From: Stutzerimonas stutzeri RCH2
GTDB lineage: Bacteria > Pseudomonadota > Gammaproteobacteria > Pseudomonadales > Pseudomonadaceae
Length of the DNA stretch: 64,000 nt
Direction: 5' to 3'
Assembly: GCF_000327065.1 (NCBI RefSeq)
Contig: NC_019936.1
Span: 4,492,001-4,556,000, forward strand
The translations under genes and the position numbers were made by a program. Positions 51,328-61,587 of this stretch are shown here, in pieces; the stretch's first letter is position 1, and the number at the start of each line of letters is the position of its first letter. The notes beneath the pieces were generated by a model, which had not been told where the DNA came from, made no database searches, and was given only the letters and a program-made list of their open reading frames with translations.

Positions 51328-53598
51328 ATGGCCACTACCGAAGCTCGGGACCTGCTCGCGGCGATCGACCGATGCGCCGATGAACCCATCCATATACCTG
51401 GCAGCATCCAGCCCCACGGGTTTCTGCTGGTGGTCAGCGAGCCGGAACTGCACGTGCAGCAGGCCAGCGAGAACGTCCAGCAGTGGCTTGGCGTCGAGGC
51501 GCAGTCACTGCTCGGTCAACCGCTATCGAACCTGCTGCCGACGGCGCGCCTCGAAGCGGGTCTGGCAGCACTGACCGAGGACGACCACAACCCGTTTCAT
51601 CTGAGCGATGTCTGCATCCGCGTCCACGGCACCGTGGACCAGACCTTCGCCCTGCTCGGGCATCGCCACGGCGGTCACCTGATTCTTGAATTCGAGCGTG
51701 CGGACAACGCGCACCAGGCCTACGACGCCCTGTACCCCCTGATGCGCACCTTCGTCGTTCAGTTGCAGGAGACGCGCGAGCTTGAAGCGCTGTGCCAACT
51801 GGCGGTGCGCGAGGTCAAGCGCATCACCGGTTTCGGCCGCGTCAAGGCTTACCGTTTCGATGCCGAAGACAATGGGCTGGTGCTGGCTGAGGTCGCTGAT
51901 CCCGGCTATCCGAGCTATCTGGGACTGTGCTTTCCCGCCGCGGACATACCGCCACAGGCACGCCGCCTGTACCGGGAGAACCTGATCCGCGTGATTCAGG
52001 ACGCCAACTACACGCCCTCCCCTCTGGTGCCTGCACTGAACCCGGTTTCGGGAGCGCCGCTGGACCTGAGCTTTGCCGCATTGCGCAGCGTCTCCCCGGT
52101 GCATCTGCAATACATGCGCAATATGGGCACGCTGGCGTCGATGTCGATCTCCATCGTCATTCGCGACCGCCTCTGGGGCCTGATCTCCTGCCATGATGCC
52201 GAACCGCGCGCGGTCAGCTACCAGACCCGCACCGCCTGCGAACTGCTCGGCCGCATCCTTTCGCTGCAGATCGAAGCGCGGGAAACGGAAACCCTGGCCC
52301 AGCGCAAACTGGAACTGCGCCACCAGATCGTGCATCTGCTCTCGGCCATGGCCGACCGTGACAGCGTGGTCGAGGGCTTCCGCCACCTGCCGGACGTCGT
52401 GCTGGGTTTCGCTGCAGCCGACGGTGCGGCGATCATTTCCGCGGACAAATGCGAAACCGTCGGCAATACACCCGACCACCTGCAGATCCTGCGGTTGACC
52501 GAATGGCTGGGCGAACGACGCGACCAGCTGATCTTTCATAGCGACTGCATCAGCGGGGACATTCCCGAGATGCCGGAGCTGGCCGGCCACTGCGCCGGCG
52601 TCATGGCGATTTCCATCTCGCGCTTGCACGCGCATTACCTCATCTGGTTCCGCCAGGAGCAGATCAAGACGGTCAATTGGGCAGGCGCGCCGGAAAAACA
52701 GGTCGACCGCCAGAGCGGTGCACTCAGCCCGCGGCACAGCTTCGCGCGCTGGCAGGAAACCTTGCGCGGCTATGCGCAGCCCTGGGACCCGGTGGTCATC
52801 GAAGGGGCGCTGGAGCTGCGCAACGCGGTGCTTGGCATCGTCTTGCGCAAGGCCGAGGAAATGGCTCAGCTGGCCGGCGAACTGCGCGCCAGCAACAAGG
52901 AACTGGAGGCCTTTTCCTACAGCGTGTCCCACGATCTGCGCGCGCCGTTACGGCATATCGCCGGCTACACCGAACTGCTCAGCGAGATGGAAAGCAGCCA
53001 GCTGAGCGAACGCGGTATGCGCTTTCTCGACAACATTGCCGACGCCGCGCGCTTTGCCGGCACGCTGGTGGACAACCTGCTGAGCTTTTCACAGATGGGT
53101 CGCGCGGCGCTGCGCCTGACGGATGTGGATCTGGAAGCGCTGGTCGCCTCGATCCGCGAGGAGCTGGCGCCTGATTGCGAGGGCCGTCAGATCGAGTGGC
53201 ACCTGTTGCCGATGCCGATCGTCGTGGCTGATGCGGCCTTCCTCCATATGGTGTTGCGCAACCTCATCGACAACGCGGTCAAGTACAGCCGTACCCGTGA
53301 GGTCGCCGTGATCGAAGTGGGTGCCGAGCAACGCGCCGGCGAAGTCGTGGTCTACGTGCGCGACAACGGCGTCGGCTTCGACATGCAGTACGCCGGCAAG
53401 CTGTTCGGCGTATTCCAGCGACTGCACCGCATGGAGGAGTTCGAGGGCACCGGTATCGGCCTGGCCAGCGTACACCGGATCATCGAGCGCCACGATGGCC
53501 GGGTCTGGGCCGAAGGCCAGCTGGACAAGGGCGCCACCTTCTATTTCTCTCTACCCAAACTGACCTATACGTCCTCCCTCTTGGACCGAGACATCTGA
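51328..53598 (+). CDS. bphP: bacteriophytochrome histidine kinase
   Basis: This 756-residue protein has the photosensory core PAS-GAF-PHY. Biliverdin would attach to C16 in DRCADEPIHIPGSIQPHG. The GAF domain has the DIP motif (206-208) and chromophore-pocket His residues (PVHLQYMRNMG, SCHDAEPR). The PHY tongue carries PRHSF (468-472). HisKA (H535 in SYSVSHDLRAP) and HATPase_c (NLIDNAVKYSR; GTGIGLASV) follow. It is a cytoplasmic red/far-red photosensor kinase. Its stop overlaps the response regulator start (TGATG). Confidence 0.96.
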   Translation: MATTEARDLLAAIDRCADEPIHIPGSIQPHGFLLVVSEPELHVQQASENVQQWLGVEAQSLLGQPLSNLLPTARLEAGLAALTEDDHNPFHLSDVCIRVHGTVDQTFALLGHRHGGHLILEFERADNAHQAYDALYPLMRTFVVQLQETRELEALCQLAVREVKRITGFGRVKAYRFDAEDNGLVLAEVADPGYPSYLGLCFPAADIPPQARRLYRENLIRVIQDANYTPSPLVPALNPVSGAPLDLSFAALRSVSPVHLQYMRNMGTLASMSISIVIRDRLWGLISCHDAEPRAVSYQTRTACELLGRILSLQIEARETETLAQRKLELRHQIVHLLSAMADRDSVVEGFRHLPDVVLGFAAADGAAIISADKCETVGNTPDHLQILRLTEWLGERRDQLIFHSDCISGDIPEMPELAGHCAGVMAISISRLHAHYLIWFRQEQIKTVNWAGAPEKQVDRQSGALSPRHSFARWQETLRGYAQPWDPVVIEGALELRNAVLGIVLRKAEEMAQLAGELRASNKELEAFSYSVSHDLRAPLRHIAGYTELLSEMESSQLSERGMRFLDNIADAARFAGTLVDNLLSFSQMGRAALRLTDVDLEALVASIREELAPDCEGRQIEWHLLPMPIVVADAAFLHMVLRNLIDNAVKYSRTREVAVIEVGAEQRAGEVVVYVRDNGVGFDMQYAGKLFGVFQRLHRMEEFEGTGIGLASVHRIIERHDGRVWAEGQLDKGATFYFSLPKLTYTSSLLDRDI

Positions 53599-54071
53599 TG
53601 CTGAAACCGATACTGCTGGTGGAAGACAACCCCCACGACCTGGAACTCACGCTGATCGCGCTGGAGCGCAGCCAGCTGGCCAACGAAGTGGTGATCATGC
53701 GTGACGGCGCCGAAGCGCTGAGCTACCTGCAGCGCACCGGTGCCTACGCCGAGCGAGTCGACGGCAACCCTGCCGTGCTGTTGCTGGACCTCAAACTGCC
53801 CAAGGTCGACGGACTGGAAGTGCTCAAGACGGTGCGCGAGACCGCCGAGTTGCGCAGCATTCCGGTGGTCATGCTGACTTCCTCGCGGGAGGAGCCCGAC
53901 CTGCTGAAAGCCTATGAACTCGGGGTGAACGCTTACGTGGTCAAACCGGTCGAATTCAAGGATTTCGTCGCCGCAATCTCCGATCTCGGTATTTTCTGGG
54001 CAGTACTCAACGAGCCGCCACCTGGTTCGCTGCGACTCAAGCGTGTACGCAACAAAGAAGAAAAGCACTGA
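53598..54071 (+). CDS. Rcp1-like response regulator
   Basis: This 157-residue receiver of the phytochrome-associated Rcp1 class has acidic VEDNPHD near the N-terminus, acceptor D64 in LLLDLKLPKVDG, MLTSSREE and YVVKPVEF, and a short C-terminal extension. It has no output domain. It is translationally coupled to bphP and is its likely phosphate acceptor. Confidence 0.93.
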   Translation: MLKPILLVEDNPHDLELTLIALERSQLANEVVIMRDGAEALSYLQRTGAYAERVDGNPAVLLLDLKLPKVDGLEVLKTVRETAELRSIPVVMLTSSREEPDLLKAYELGVNAYVVKPVEFKDFVAAISDLGIFWAVLNEPPPGSLRLKRVRNKEEKH

Positions 54072-54138
54072 ACGAGCCTCTGCCCGCCAATGCCTGGCGG
54101 GCCGTCACGACGACTCCTGCATCCTCGACAGGATAGAT

Positions 54139-56544
54139 ATGCCAGCGTCAAAGAACATCAGCGTCCTGTTCATCGAGGACAGCCCGCACGACGCCGAACT
54201 GGCCCAGCTGGCCCTGGAGCGCAGTGGCTACACGCTGCACACCGAGCTGGTCTACAGCCACGCCGGGGTCGTCGAAGCGCTGCAGCGGCGATCCTTCGAC
54301 CTGATCCTGGCGGACTTCATTCTGCCCGGCTTCTCCGGTAGCCAGGCGTTGCAGGAAGCACAGCGGCTGGCGCCACAGACGCCTTTCATCTTTCTCTCCG
54401 GCGTATTCGGCGAAGAGCACGCAGTCAACATGATGCGCTCCGGCGCCGTCGACTATGTGCTCAAGCAGAAACTCGGCTTCCTGCCCAAGGCCGTCGAACG
54501 GGCGCTAGCGGAGGTCAACGAGCGCCGTCGCCGGCTACAGGCCGAGCAGGCGCTGCGTGAAGTGGAAGTGCGCGCGCGCCTGGCCATCGACGCGGCGCGC
54601 CTGGGCATGTGGGACTACGAGCCGCAGAGCGACACGCTGATCTGGGACGAGCGCTGCCGGGCCATGCTAGAAGTCGATACACAGACCCCGGTCGACATGC
54701 CGCTGTTCGAGAGCCTCTGCCATCCGGACGATCGCGAACGGATACGCGACCAGGTCGCCGGTGCCATTTCCGGTGAGAATGCCGGCGAGTTCTGTACCAC
54801 CTACCGCGTGCTTTTCAAAGACGGCAGCCTGCGCTGGATGGAAACCCGCGGCCAGGCCTTCTTCGAAGGCGGCCAGTGCACCCGCTTCGTCGGCGTGGTG
54901 ATGGACATCACCGAGCAGCAACTGGCGACACAGACGCTCAAGCAGCAGAACGAAACCCTCGGCGAGCGAGTGCAGCAGCGCACGCGCGAACGCGACCGTA
55001 CCTGGGAGCTGTCACGCGACCTGCTGGCCGTTACCGATCTCGAGATGATGCCGGTTGCGCTCAACCCCATGTGGGAGCTGGCTTTCGACTTCCCCCTCGA
55101 GCAGTTGATGCAGCATTCGCTGACCTGGCTGGTGCACCCGGACGATCTGCAAGCGACACGGGAAGAAAACACGCGCGTCAGCCGCGGCAGGGTCGCCAAT
55201 CGCTTCGTCAACCGCATGCGCCATCGCGACGGCAGCTATCGCTGGCTGTCCTGGTCGTTGGTGGCCGATGGCGGTCGTATTTATTCCGCGGCGCGGGACA
55301 TCACCAGCGAAATCGCCGCGGTCGACAAACTGGCCGAAGCCAACCGCGAGCTGCGCGCGCAGATTCAGGAACGCGAGCGTGTCGAGGCCACATTGCAGCA
55401 GATGCAGCGCCTCGAAGCGGTCGGCCAGCTGACTGCAGGCGTCGCCCATGACTTCAACAACCTGCTCACCGTCATTCTGACCAGCGCCAGCTTCCTGCAG
55501 AACGATCTGGAGCAAGGCGCGCCGGCAGAGCGCAGCCTGCGGCGGCTGCAATACATCCGCGAATCCGGCGAACGTGGCGCGACGCTGACCAGCCAGTTGC
55601 TTGCCTTCGCCCGTCGTCAGCAGTTGACACCCACGGCGATCGACCTCAACGACACCCTGGTCAGTCTGCTCAGCCTGCTGAAAAGCACCCTGGGCGGCAG
55701 TGTCAGCATCGAAACCGACACGCAGGCCAACATCTGGCATGCGCTGGTGGATCCAACGCAGATCGAGATGATCATCCTCAACCTGGCGATCAACGCCCGC
55801 GACGCCATGGGCGATAGCGGGCGATTGACGCTGGGTACACGCAATGTGGTGATCACCGAACCGGCGCTGCGCGCCGAGGACCCGAGCCCCGGGGAATATG
55901 TCGTACTTTCGGTCACCGATACCGGCACCGGCATGAGCGAAGAGGTGCTGAGCAAGGCGTTCGAGCCGTTCTTCACCACCAAGGAGGTCGGCAAGGGCTC
56001 GGGGCTGGGCCTGGCTCAGGTATTCGGTTTCGCCAAGCAGTCCGGCGGTGGTGCACGCATCGAAAGCCGTCCGGGCGCCGGGACCACGGTAAAGGTATTC
56101 CTGCCGCGTACCGAGCCACCGGCAGCAACGGAGCCGACCGCTGCCCTGAGCGCCGGCAGCCAGGAAGACAACAGTCAGCATCGCATTCTGCTGGTCGATG
56201 ACGATCACGCCGTGCGCGAAGTGACCGCGCAGATGCTGCAGAACCTTGGTTTCGCAGTCATCGAAGCAGACAGCGGCGAGCATGCCTTGCAGCTGCTCGG
56301 AGAAGGCATCGAAGTCGATCTGCTGCTGGCGGATTTCGCCATGCCCGGAATGAATGGCGGCGAACTGGCACGGGCGGTACGGGTGGGCCAGCCCGAGCTG
56401 CCGGTGATATTCGTGACGGGCTATGCCGAGCTGTGTGAATTGGGCCTGGTTGGTTACTCGATCATCCAGAAGCCGTTTCGTGAAGATCAGCTGGCCAACA
56501 AGATTCACCTCGCATTGCGCGAAGGCAGCCTGACCGATGGCTGA
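54139..56544 (+). CDS. hybrid histidine kinase with N- and C-terminal receivers
   Basis: The ATG at 54139 follows AGGA and gives 801 residues. Order: REC (1-125, D59 in ILADFILPG), PAS (about 155-285), a coiled linker (QQNETLGERVQQRTRER), a second PAS (about 300-410), HisKA with H437 in GVAHDFNNLLT, HATPase_c (NLAINARDAMG; GKGSGLGLAQV) and a C-terminal REC (D732 in LLADFAMPG). No membrane helix. Position downstream of bphP and its regulator suggests input from light signalling through the N-terminal receiver. Confidence 0.92.
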   Translation: MPASKNISVLFIEDSPHDAELAQLALERSGYTLHTELVYSHAGVVEALQRRSFDLILADFILPGFSGSQALQEAQRLAPQTPFIFLSGVFGEEHAVNMMRSGAVDYVLKQKLGFLPKAVERALAEVNERRRRLQAEQALREVEVRARLAIDAARLGMWDYEPQSDTLIWDERCRAMLEVDTQTPVDMPLFESLCHPDDRERIRDQVAGAISGENAGEFCTTYRVLFKDGSLRWMETRGQAFFEGGQCTRFVGVVMDITEQQLATQTLKQQNETLGERVQQRTRERDRTWELSRDLLAVTDLEMMPVALNPMWELAFDFPLEQLMQHSLTWLVHPDDLQATREENTRVSRGRVANRFVNRMRHRDGSYRWLSWSLVADGGRIYSAARDITSEIAAVDKLAEANRELRAQIQERERVEATLQQMQRLEAVGQLTAGVAHDFNNLLTVILTSASFLQNDLEQGAPAERSLRRLQYIRESGERGATLTSQLLAFARRQQLTPTAIDLNDTLVSLLSLLKSTLGGSVSIETDTQANIWHALVDPTQIEMIILNLAINARDAMGDSGRLTLGTRNVVITEPALRAEDPSPGEYVVLSVTDTGTGMSEEVLSKAFEPFFTTKEVGKGSGLGLAQVFGFAKQSGGGARIESRPGAGTTVKVFLPRTEPPAATEPTAALSAGSQEDNSQHRILLVDDDHAVREVTAQMLQNLGFAVIEADSGEHALQLLGEGIEVDLLLADFAMPGMNGGELARAVRVGQPELPVIFVTGYAELCELGLVGYSIIQKPFREDQLANKIHLALREGSLTDG

Positions 56545-57091
56545 GCTAAGGACACGTCTCAGACAGGCGACAGCTGCTCTGCACGAGCAAGTCGATACCG
56601 CCTACTCAGGCTTCGCTCTGGTCCAGCCGGACGACTATCGGCGCTTCCTGCGTGCTCACGCCCGGGTGCTGAGCGCCACGGAAATTGCGCTGGAACAGGC
56701 CGGCGTCGCCGAGCTGCTCGACGACTGGCCGATGCGCGCGCGCCGGCACGCGCTGCTGGCCGATCTGGCTGAACTGGGCTGCCCTGCTCCCGCGCCGCTG
56801 CAGGCGCCGCGAATAAACGACATAGCCAGCTGCTGGGGCGCGGTCTACGTGCTCGAAGGATCGCGCCTGGGCGGGCGGGTACTGGCCCGACGCATACGCC
56901 TGGGCGACCCGACAGCACCGGTTCGCTTCCTTGAGCATGGTGACGTCGCGAGGCTCTGGCCGGCCTTTCTCACGCGGCTGGAACAGGCCGCTCCCGACTG
57001 TGCCTGGGCGCCGATGCTGGCCGCCGCCGAAGCGACGTTCGGCTTATTCGCCGCCGCTGCTACAGTCGAGCGGGACTACGACTACAGCTGA
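56537..57091 (+). CDS. bphO: bacterial heme oxygenase BphO
   Basis: This 184-residue protein overlaps the hybrid kinase by 8 bp. Heme oxygenase features include the proximal His (H16 in ALHEQVD) and the distal-helix segment WGAVYVLEGSRLGGRVLARR. It opens heme to biliverdin, the chromophore of the bacteriophytochrome encoded first in this operon. It is unusual in lying last in the operon rather than next to bphP. Confidence 0.93.
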   Translation: MAELRTRLRQATAALHEQVDTAYSGFALVQPDDYRRFLRAHARVLSATEIALEQAGVAELLDDWPMRARRHALLADLAELGCPAPAPLQAPRINDIASCWGAVYVLEGSRLGGRVLARRIRLGDPTAPVRFLEHGDVARLWPAFLTRLEQAAPDCAWAPMLAAAEATFGLFAAAATVERDYDYS

Positions 57092-57095
57092 ACAG

Positions 57096-57125
57096 AAAAG
57101 GCCCCGCAGGGCCTTTTCCTTTTTG
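57096..57125. terminator. bidirectional rho-independent terminator (bphO / glmS)
   Basis: The stem AAAAGGCCC / GGGCCTTTT with a four-base loop is followed by CCTTTTT on the plus strand. The A-rich left arm also gives T on the minus strand. It lies between convergent bphO and glmS. Confidence 0.88.
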
Positions 57126-57152
57126 CACACGCTCAGCTGCCCACAACGGCCG

Positions 57153-59003
57153 TCACTCGACGGTTACGGACTTGGCCAGGTTGCGCGGCTGGTCGACGTC
57201 GGTGCCGCGCAGCACGGCGACGTAGTACGACAGCAACTGCAGCGGCAGGGTGTAGAGGATTGGCGCCAGGGCGTCATGGATGTGCGGCATGTTCACCACG
57301 AAGATGCCTTCAGCGTTGTCGAACCCGGCCTCGCGATCGGCAAAGACGATCAGTTCGCCGCCACGAGCGCGAACTTCCTGCAGGTTCGACTTGAGCTTCT
57401 CCAGCAGCTCGTTGTTTGGCGCCACGGTGACCACCGGCATGTCGGCATCCACCAGCGCCAGCGGGCCGTGCTTGAGCTCCCCGGCCGGGTAGGCTTCGGC
57501 ATGGATGTAGGAGATTTCCTTGAGCTTGAGCGCGCCTTCCATCGCCACCGGATACTGCGCGCCGCGGCCGAGGAACAGCGTGTGGTGCTTCTCGGCGAAG
57601 TGCTCGGAAATCTTCTCCACCGTAGTGTCCATCGCCAGCGCCTCGCCCAGACGCGTCGGCAGTCGGCGCAGTTCCTCCACCAGTTCGGCTTCACTGGCCG
57701 CGCTCAGCGTGCCGCGAACATGCCCCAGCGACAGGGTCAGCAGCATCAGGCCGACCAGCTGGGTGGTGAAGGCTTTGGTCGAGGCAACGCCGATTTCGGG
57801 ACCGGCCTGGGTCAGCAGGGTCAGGTCCGACTCGCGCACCAGCGAGCTGATGCCGACGTTGCAGATCGCCAGGCTGGCGAGATAGCCGCCTTCTTCCGTG
57901 GAACGCTGTTTGGCGTTGCGCAGCGCTGCGAGCGTATCGGCCGTCTCGCCGGACTGGGAAATGGTGACGAACAGGGTGTCCGGCTGCACCACCACCTTGC
58001 GGTAGCGGAACTCACTGGCCACTTCGACCTGGCAGGGGATGCCGGCCAGCTCTTCCAGCCAGTACCGCGCCACCATGCCGGCGTGATAGCTGGTGCCACA
58101 GGCGACGATCTGCACGTTGCGCACCTTGGCGAACAGTTCGCCGGCCTGCGGGCCGAACGCTTCCACCAGCACCTGACGGTCGCCGAGGCGGCCTTCCAGG
58201 GTGCGCTGCACCACCTTGGGCTGCTCATGAATTTCCTTGAGCATGAAGTGGCGATACGCGCCCTTGTCGGCCGCCTCGGCGCCTTCGTGATACTGCACCG
58301 CCTCGCGCTGCACCGGCTCGCCATCGACATCCCAGATCTGCACGGAGTCGCGACGGATCTCGGCGATATCGCCTTCTTCCAGATACATGAAGCGGTCGGT
58401 GACCTGACGCAGGGCCAGCTGGTCGGAAGCGAGAAAGTTTTCGCCCAGCCCGAGGCCGATCACCAGCGGGCTGCCGCTGCGCGCGGCGAGCAGACGATCC
58501 GGCTGCTTGGCACTGATTACCGCCAAGCCATAGGCGCCATGCAGCTCCTTGACCGCTGCCTTGAGCGCTGCAGTGAGATCGCCCAGCGATTCCAGCTTGT
58601 GGTGCAGCAGGTGCACGATGACTTCGGTATCGGTGTCGGAAACGAACACGTAGCCCATGTCCTTGAGCTGGGCGCGCAACGCCTCGTGATTCTCGATGAT
58701 GCCGTTGTGCACCACAGCCAGTTCGTCGCCGGAGAAATGCGGATGGGCATTGCGCTCACAGGGCGCGCCGTGCGTCGCCCAGCGAGTGTGGGCAATGCCC
58801 AGGCGGCCAACCAGCGGCGTCTGCTGCTGAGCCTGCTCCAGCTCAGCGACCTTGCCGTTGCGGCGCAGACGCTCCAGCGTGCCGCTGTCATCCAGCACGG
58901 CCACACCGGCGCTATCGTAGCCACGGTATTCGAGGCGTTTGAGGCCTTCGAGAAGGATCGCGGTGATGTTGCGTTCGGCGACGGCGCCAACGATGCCACA
59001 CAT
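57153..59003 (-). CDS. glmS: glutamine--fructose-6-phosphate aminotransferase (GlmS)
   Basis: This 616-residue enzyme starts with the N-terminal nucleophile Cys2 ([11 protein letters not shown]) of its glutaminase domain. Two SIS domains follow ([47 protein letters not shown]), ending in LAKSVTVE. It makes glucosamine-6-phosphate, the first step to UDP-GlcNAc. It is two bases downstream of glmR and forms an operon with it. Confidence 0.96.
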   Translation of the reverse strand: MCGIVGAVAERNITAILLEGLKRLEYRGYDSAGVAVLDDSGTLERLRRNGKVAELEQAQQQTPLVGRLGIAHTRWATHGAPCERNAHPHFSGDELAVVHNGIIENHEALRAQLKDMGYVFVSDTDTEVIVHLLHHKLESLGDLTAALKAAVKELHGAYGLAVISAKQPDRLLAARSGSPLVIGLGLGENFLASDQLALRQVTDRFMYLEEGDIAEIRRDSVQIWDVDGEPVQREAVQYHEGAEAADKGAYRHFMLKEIHEQPKVVQRTLEGRLGDRQVLVEAFGPQAGELFAKVRNVQIVACGTSYHAGMVARYWLEELAGIPCQVEVASEFRYRKVVVQPDTLFVTISQSGETADTLAALRNAKQRSTEEGGYLASLAICNVGISSLVRESDLTLLTQAGPEIGVASTKAFTTQLVGLMLLTLSLGHVRGTLSAASEAELVEELRRLPTRLGEALAMDTTVEKISEHFAEKHHTLFLGRGAQYPVAMEGALKLKEISYIHAEAYPAGELKHGPLALVDADMPVVTVAPNNELLEKLKSNLQEVRARGGELIVFADREAGFDNAEGIFVVNMPHIHDALAPILYTLPLQLLSYYVAVLRGTDVDQPRNLAKSVTVE

Positions 59004-59005
59004 AA

Positions 59006-59788
59006 TCAGGTCTCCAGATTGGGTTCGACGGCCACGCAGATCAGTTTCACGCCACGGGCCAGGATGCTGGTGCGCGCCTCGTCGCTGAGACGCTCATCGG
59101 TAATCAGGGTGTGCACGCTGCTCCACGGCAGCTCGAGATTGGGAATGCGCCGGCCGATCTTGTCGGCCTCGGCGAGCACGATGACTTCACGCGCGACATC
59201 GGCCATCACGCGCGACAACCCCAATAGCTCGTTGAACGTCGTAGTGCCGCGCTCCAGGTCGATGCCATCGGCGCCGATGAACAGCTGGTCGAAATCATAC
59301 GAACGCAGTACCTGCTCGGCGACCTGCCCTTGAAAAGACTCCGAATGCGGATCCCAGGTGCCGCCAGTCATCAGCAGCACCGGCTCGTGCTCCAGCTCGC
59401 GCAACGCATTGACCACGTTCAGCGAGTTGGTCATGACCACCAGCCCGTGCTTGTGACCCAGCTGCGGAATCATCGCCGCGGTCGTGGTGCCGCTGTCAAT
59501 GATGATGCGCGCATGCTCGCGGATGCAGCCTACCGCGGCGCCGGCAATCGCCTGCTTGTAAGGCGAGACGGGCTGTACGTTGTCGCCGATCAGTTCCTGA
59601 GGCAGCGGCACCGCACCGCCGTACCGACGCAGCAGCAAGCCGTTCTTCTCCAGCGCCGCGAGGTCCTTGCGAATGGTGACTTCCGAGGTCTCGAAGCGCC
59701 GGGACAACTCGTCGACGCTGACTTCGCCACGCTCATTGAGCAGAGCGAGAATGGCGTGGCGACGTTGCGGTGTGTTGCGCTTCGACAT
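59006..59788 (-). CDS. glmR: DeoR-family regulator GlmR
   Basis: This 260-residue DeoR/GlpR-type protein has the N-terminal winged helix [40 protein letters not shown] and a sugar-phosphate-binding domain ([24 protein letters not shown]). Position immediately ahead of glmS fits the pseudomonad glmR gene. It probably controls its own operon through the inverted repeat just upstream. Confidence 0.88.
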   Translation of the reverse strand: MSKRNTPQRRHAILALLNERGEVSVDELSRRFETSEVTIRKDLAALEKNGLLLRRYGGAVPLPQELIGDNVQPVSPYKQAIAGAAVGCIREHARIIIDSGTTTAAMIPQLGHKHGLVVMTNSLNVVNALRELEHEPVLLMTGGTWDPHSESFQGQVAEQVLRSYDFDQLFIGADGIDLERGTTTFNELLGLSRVMADVAREVIVLAEADKIGRRIPNLELPWSSVHTLITDERLSDEARTSILARGVKLICVAVEPNLET

Positions 59789-59792
59789 TGAT

Positions 59793-59831
59793 ATGTTTCG
59801 ATTCGAAAGTTAATAGCGCGAATCAAAACAT
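59793..59831. promoter_or_regulatory. candidate GlmR operator
   Basis: ATGTTTCGATTCG (59793-59805) and CGAATCAAAACAT (59819-59831) form an inverted repeat matching at 12 of 13 positions with a 13-bp spacer, starting 5 bp from the glmR start codon. The left arm also sits in a perfect palindrome TTTCGATTCGAAA. The half-site resembles the ATGTTCGAT-type sites of GlpR/DeoR proteins. Confidence 0.6.
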
Positions 59832-59887
59832 AAGCATTCGTCAGCTGCAAGCGCGGTATTCGCCGAAGCGAAGAGCGGCAAGCCCAT

Positions 59888-60075
59888 TCAGTTGAGTGTC
59901 AGCTTGACGCAGCAGCCGAGCAGAAACAGCCCGGCAAGCTTCTCCAGCCCGCGCGCAATGTGGATTGGCCCACATGCGCTCGGCGAGACGATGGACCCTT
60001 TGCCGAACCCTGGCCGGGCTTCGAAACCCCGCGCCAGGCCGCGGCGAGCCCGGCTATCAGCGTGGCCGAGCCGGG
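59888..60075 (-). pseudogene. decayed LysE/RhtB-type exporter remnant
   Basis: Between glmU and glmR the minus strand encodes pieces that read like the C-terminus of a LysE-family amino acid exporter but in different frames: ATLIAGLAAAWRG, then RLAERMWANPH, then ARGLEKLAGLFLLGCCVKLTLN before a stop. At least two frameshifts would be needed to join them and the N-terminal two thirds are missing. A 9-bp inverted repeat (AGCCCGGCT / AGCCGGGCT, 60047-60077) overlaps its upstream end. Confidence 0.5.
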
Positions 60076-60081
60076 CTTGCT

Positions 60082-61440
60082 TCACTTCTTGGTCGGCCGT
60101 TGCCAGCCGTCGATATTGCGCTGACGCCCACGACCGAGCCCGAGAGTGTGTGCCGGCACGTCTTCGGTGATGGTCGAGCCAGCACCGGTCGTGGCGCCGT
60201 CGCCCAGATGCAGCGGCGCCACCAGCGAGCTGTTGGAGCCGATAAAGACGTCCTCGCCCATTACTGTCTTGAACTTGTTGGCGCCATCGTAATTGCAGGT
60301 GATGGTGCCGGCGCCGATGTTGGTCCGCGCGCCGATCTCGGCATCACCGAGATAGCTGAGGTGACCGGCCTTGGCACCGTCGCCCAGCGTCGCGTTCTTC
60401 AGCTCGACGAAGTTACCGACATGGGCCTTCTTGCCCAGTACCGCGCCCGGACGCAGACGCGCGAACGGCCCGCAATCCGCGCCCTCGCCGACTACCGCAC
60501 CCTCCAGATGGGAGTTGGCCTTGATGATCGCGCCGCGGCGCAGGGTGCTGTCCTTGATCACGCAGTTCGGCCCGATCTGCACATCGTCTTCGATGACCAC
60601 TGTGCCTTCCAGCACCACGTTCACATCGATCAGCACATCACGACCGACACTGAGCTCCCCACGCACGTCGAAGCGCGCCGGATCGCGCAGCGTTACGCCT
60701 TGCGCCATCAGGCGCCGGGCTGCGCGCTGCTGGTAGTGGCGCTCCAGTTCGGCCAGCTGGATGCGGTCGTTGGCGCCCTGCACTTCCATTGCATCCAGCG
60801 GCTGCTCGGTGGCCACGCGCAGGCCATCGGCGACGGCCATGGCGATCACATCCGTCAGGTAATACTCGCCCTGGGCGTTACTGTTGGACAGGCGGCCAAG
60901 CCATTCGCCGATACGACTGCCCGGAACCGCGAGAATCCCCGTATTGCCTTCGCGGATCGCCTTCTGCTCGTCGCTGGCATCCTTATGCTCGACGATGGCC
61001 TGCACTTCGCCGCGCGCGTCACGGACGATTCGGCCATAGCCGGTCGGGTCATCCAGCGTAACCGTCAGCAGCGCCAGCTGCTCCGGCCCGACCTTCTGCA
61101 GCAGGCGCTGTAGCGTTTCGGCTTCGATCAGCGGCACATCGCCATAGAGGATCAGCACACGCTCTGCCGAGAGATTCGGCAACGCCTGGGCCACTGCATG
61201 CCCGGTACCCAGCTGCTCGGCTTGAACCACGTAGTCAAGGTCATCACCGGCCAGCCGCAGGCGCACCTGCTCGGCACCGTGGCCGATGACCACCTGAATG
61301 CTCTGCGGCTGCAGCGCGCGGGCCGTATCGATGACGTGCCCGAGCATGGATTTTCCGGCAACCGGGTGCAGCACCTTGGGCAGGGCCGAGCGCATACGGG
61401 TGCCCTGGCCAGCGGCGAGAATGACGATATCGAGAGACAT
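60082..61440 (-). CDS. glmU: bifunctional GlmU (GlcN-1-P acetyltransferase / GlcNAc-1-P uridyltransferase)
   Basis: This 452-residue enzyme has an N-terminal pyrophosphorylase domain with [23 protein letters not shown] and YGDVPLI, and a C-terminal left-handed beta-helix acetyltransferase domain (hexapeptide repeats; [40 protein letters not shown]). It makes UDP-GlcNAc for peptidoglycan and LPS, downstream of the GlmS reaction. It lies between the atp operon and glmR-glmS on the same strand. Confidence 0.96.
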   Translation of the reverse strand: MSLDIVILAAGQGTRMRSALPKVLHPVAGKSMLGHVIDTARALQPQSIQVVIGHGAEQVRLRLAGDDLDYVVQAEQLGTGHAVAQALPNLSAERVLILYGDVPLIEAETLQRLLQKVGPEQLALLTVTLDDPTGYGRIVRDARGEVQAIVEHKDASDEQKAIREGNTGILAVPGSRIGEWLGRLSNSNAQGEYYLTDVIAMAVADGLRVATEQPLDAMEVQGANDRIQLAELERHYQQRAARRLMAQGVTLRDPARFDVRGELSVGRDVLIDVNVVLEGTVVIEDDVQIGPNCVIKDSTLRRGAIIKANSHLEGAVVGEGADCGPFARLRPGAVLGKKAHVGNFVELKNATLGDGAKAGHLSYLGDAEIGARTNIGAGTITCNYDGANKFKTVMGEDVFIGSNSSLVAPLHLGDGATTGAGSTITEDVPAHTLGLGRGRQRNIDGWQRPTKK

Positions 61441-61523
61441 GCAGCGATTCCTGAACGGTATCGGCCCGGCAGCTCACCCGTGCGTCTTTCCCGGGTGCAG
61501 CTGGCGTCGGTGCCGTCAAATGA

Positions 61524-61559
61524 CAGAAAAAGAAAAAGGGTAGCCAAGGCTACCCTTTT
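61524..61559 (-). terminator. rho-independent terminator of the atp operon
   Basis: The stem AAAAGGGTAGCC / GGCTACCCTTTT is followed on the minus strand by T-rich TTTTTCTTTTTCTG, about 29 bp after the atpC stop. Confidence 0.93.
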
Positions 61560-61587
61560 ACTCGTGCGCGATGAAGTCGCGAGTCGA

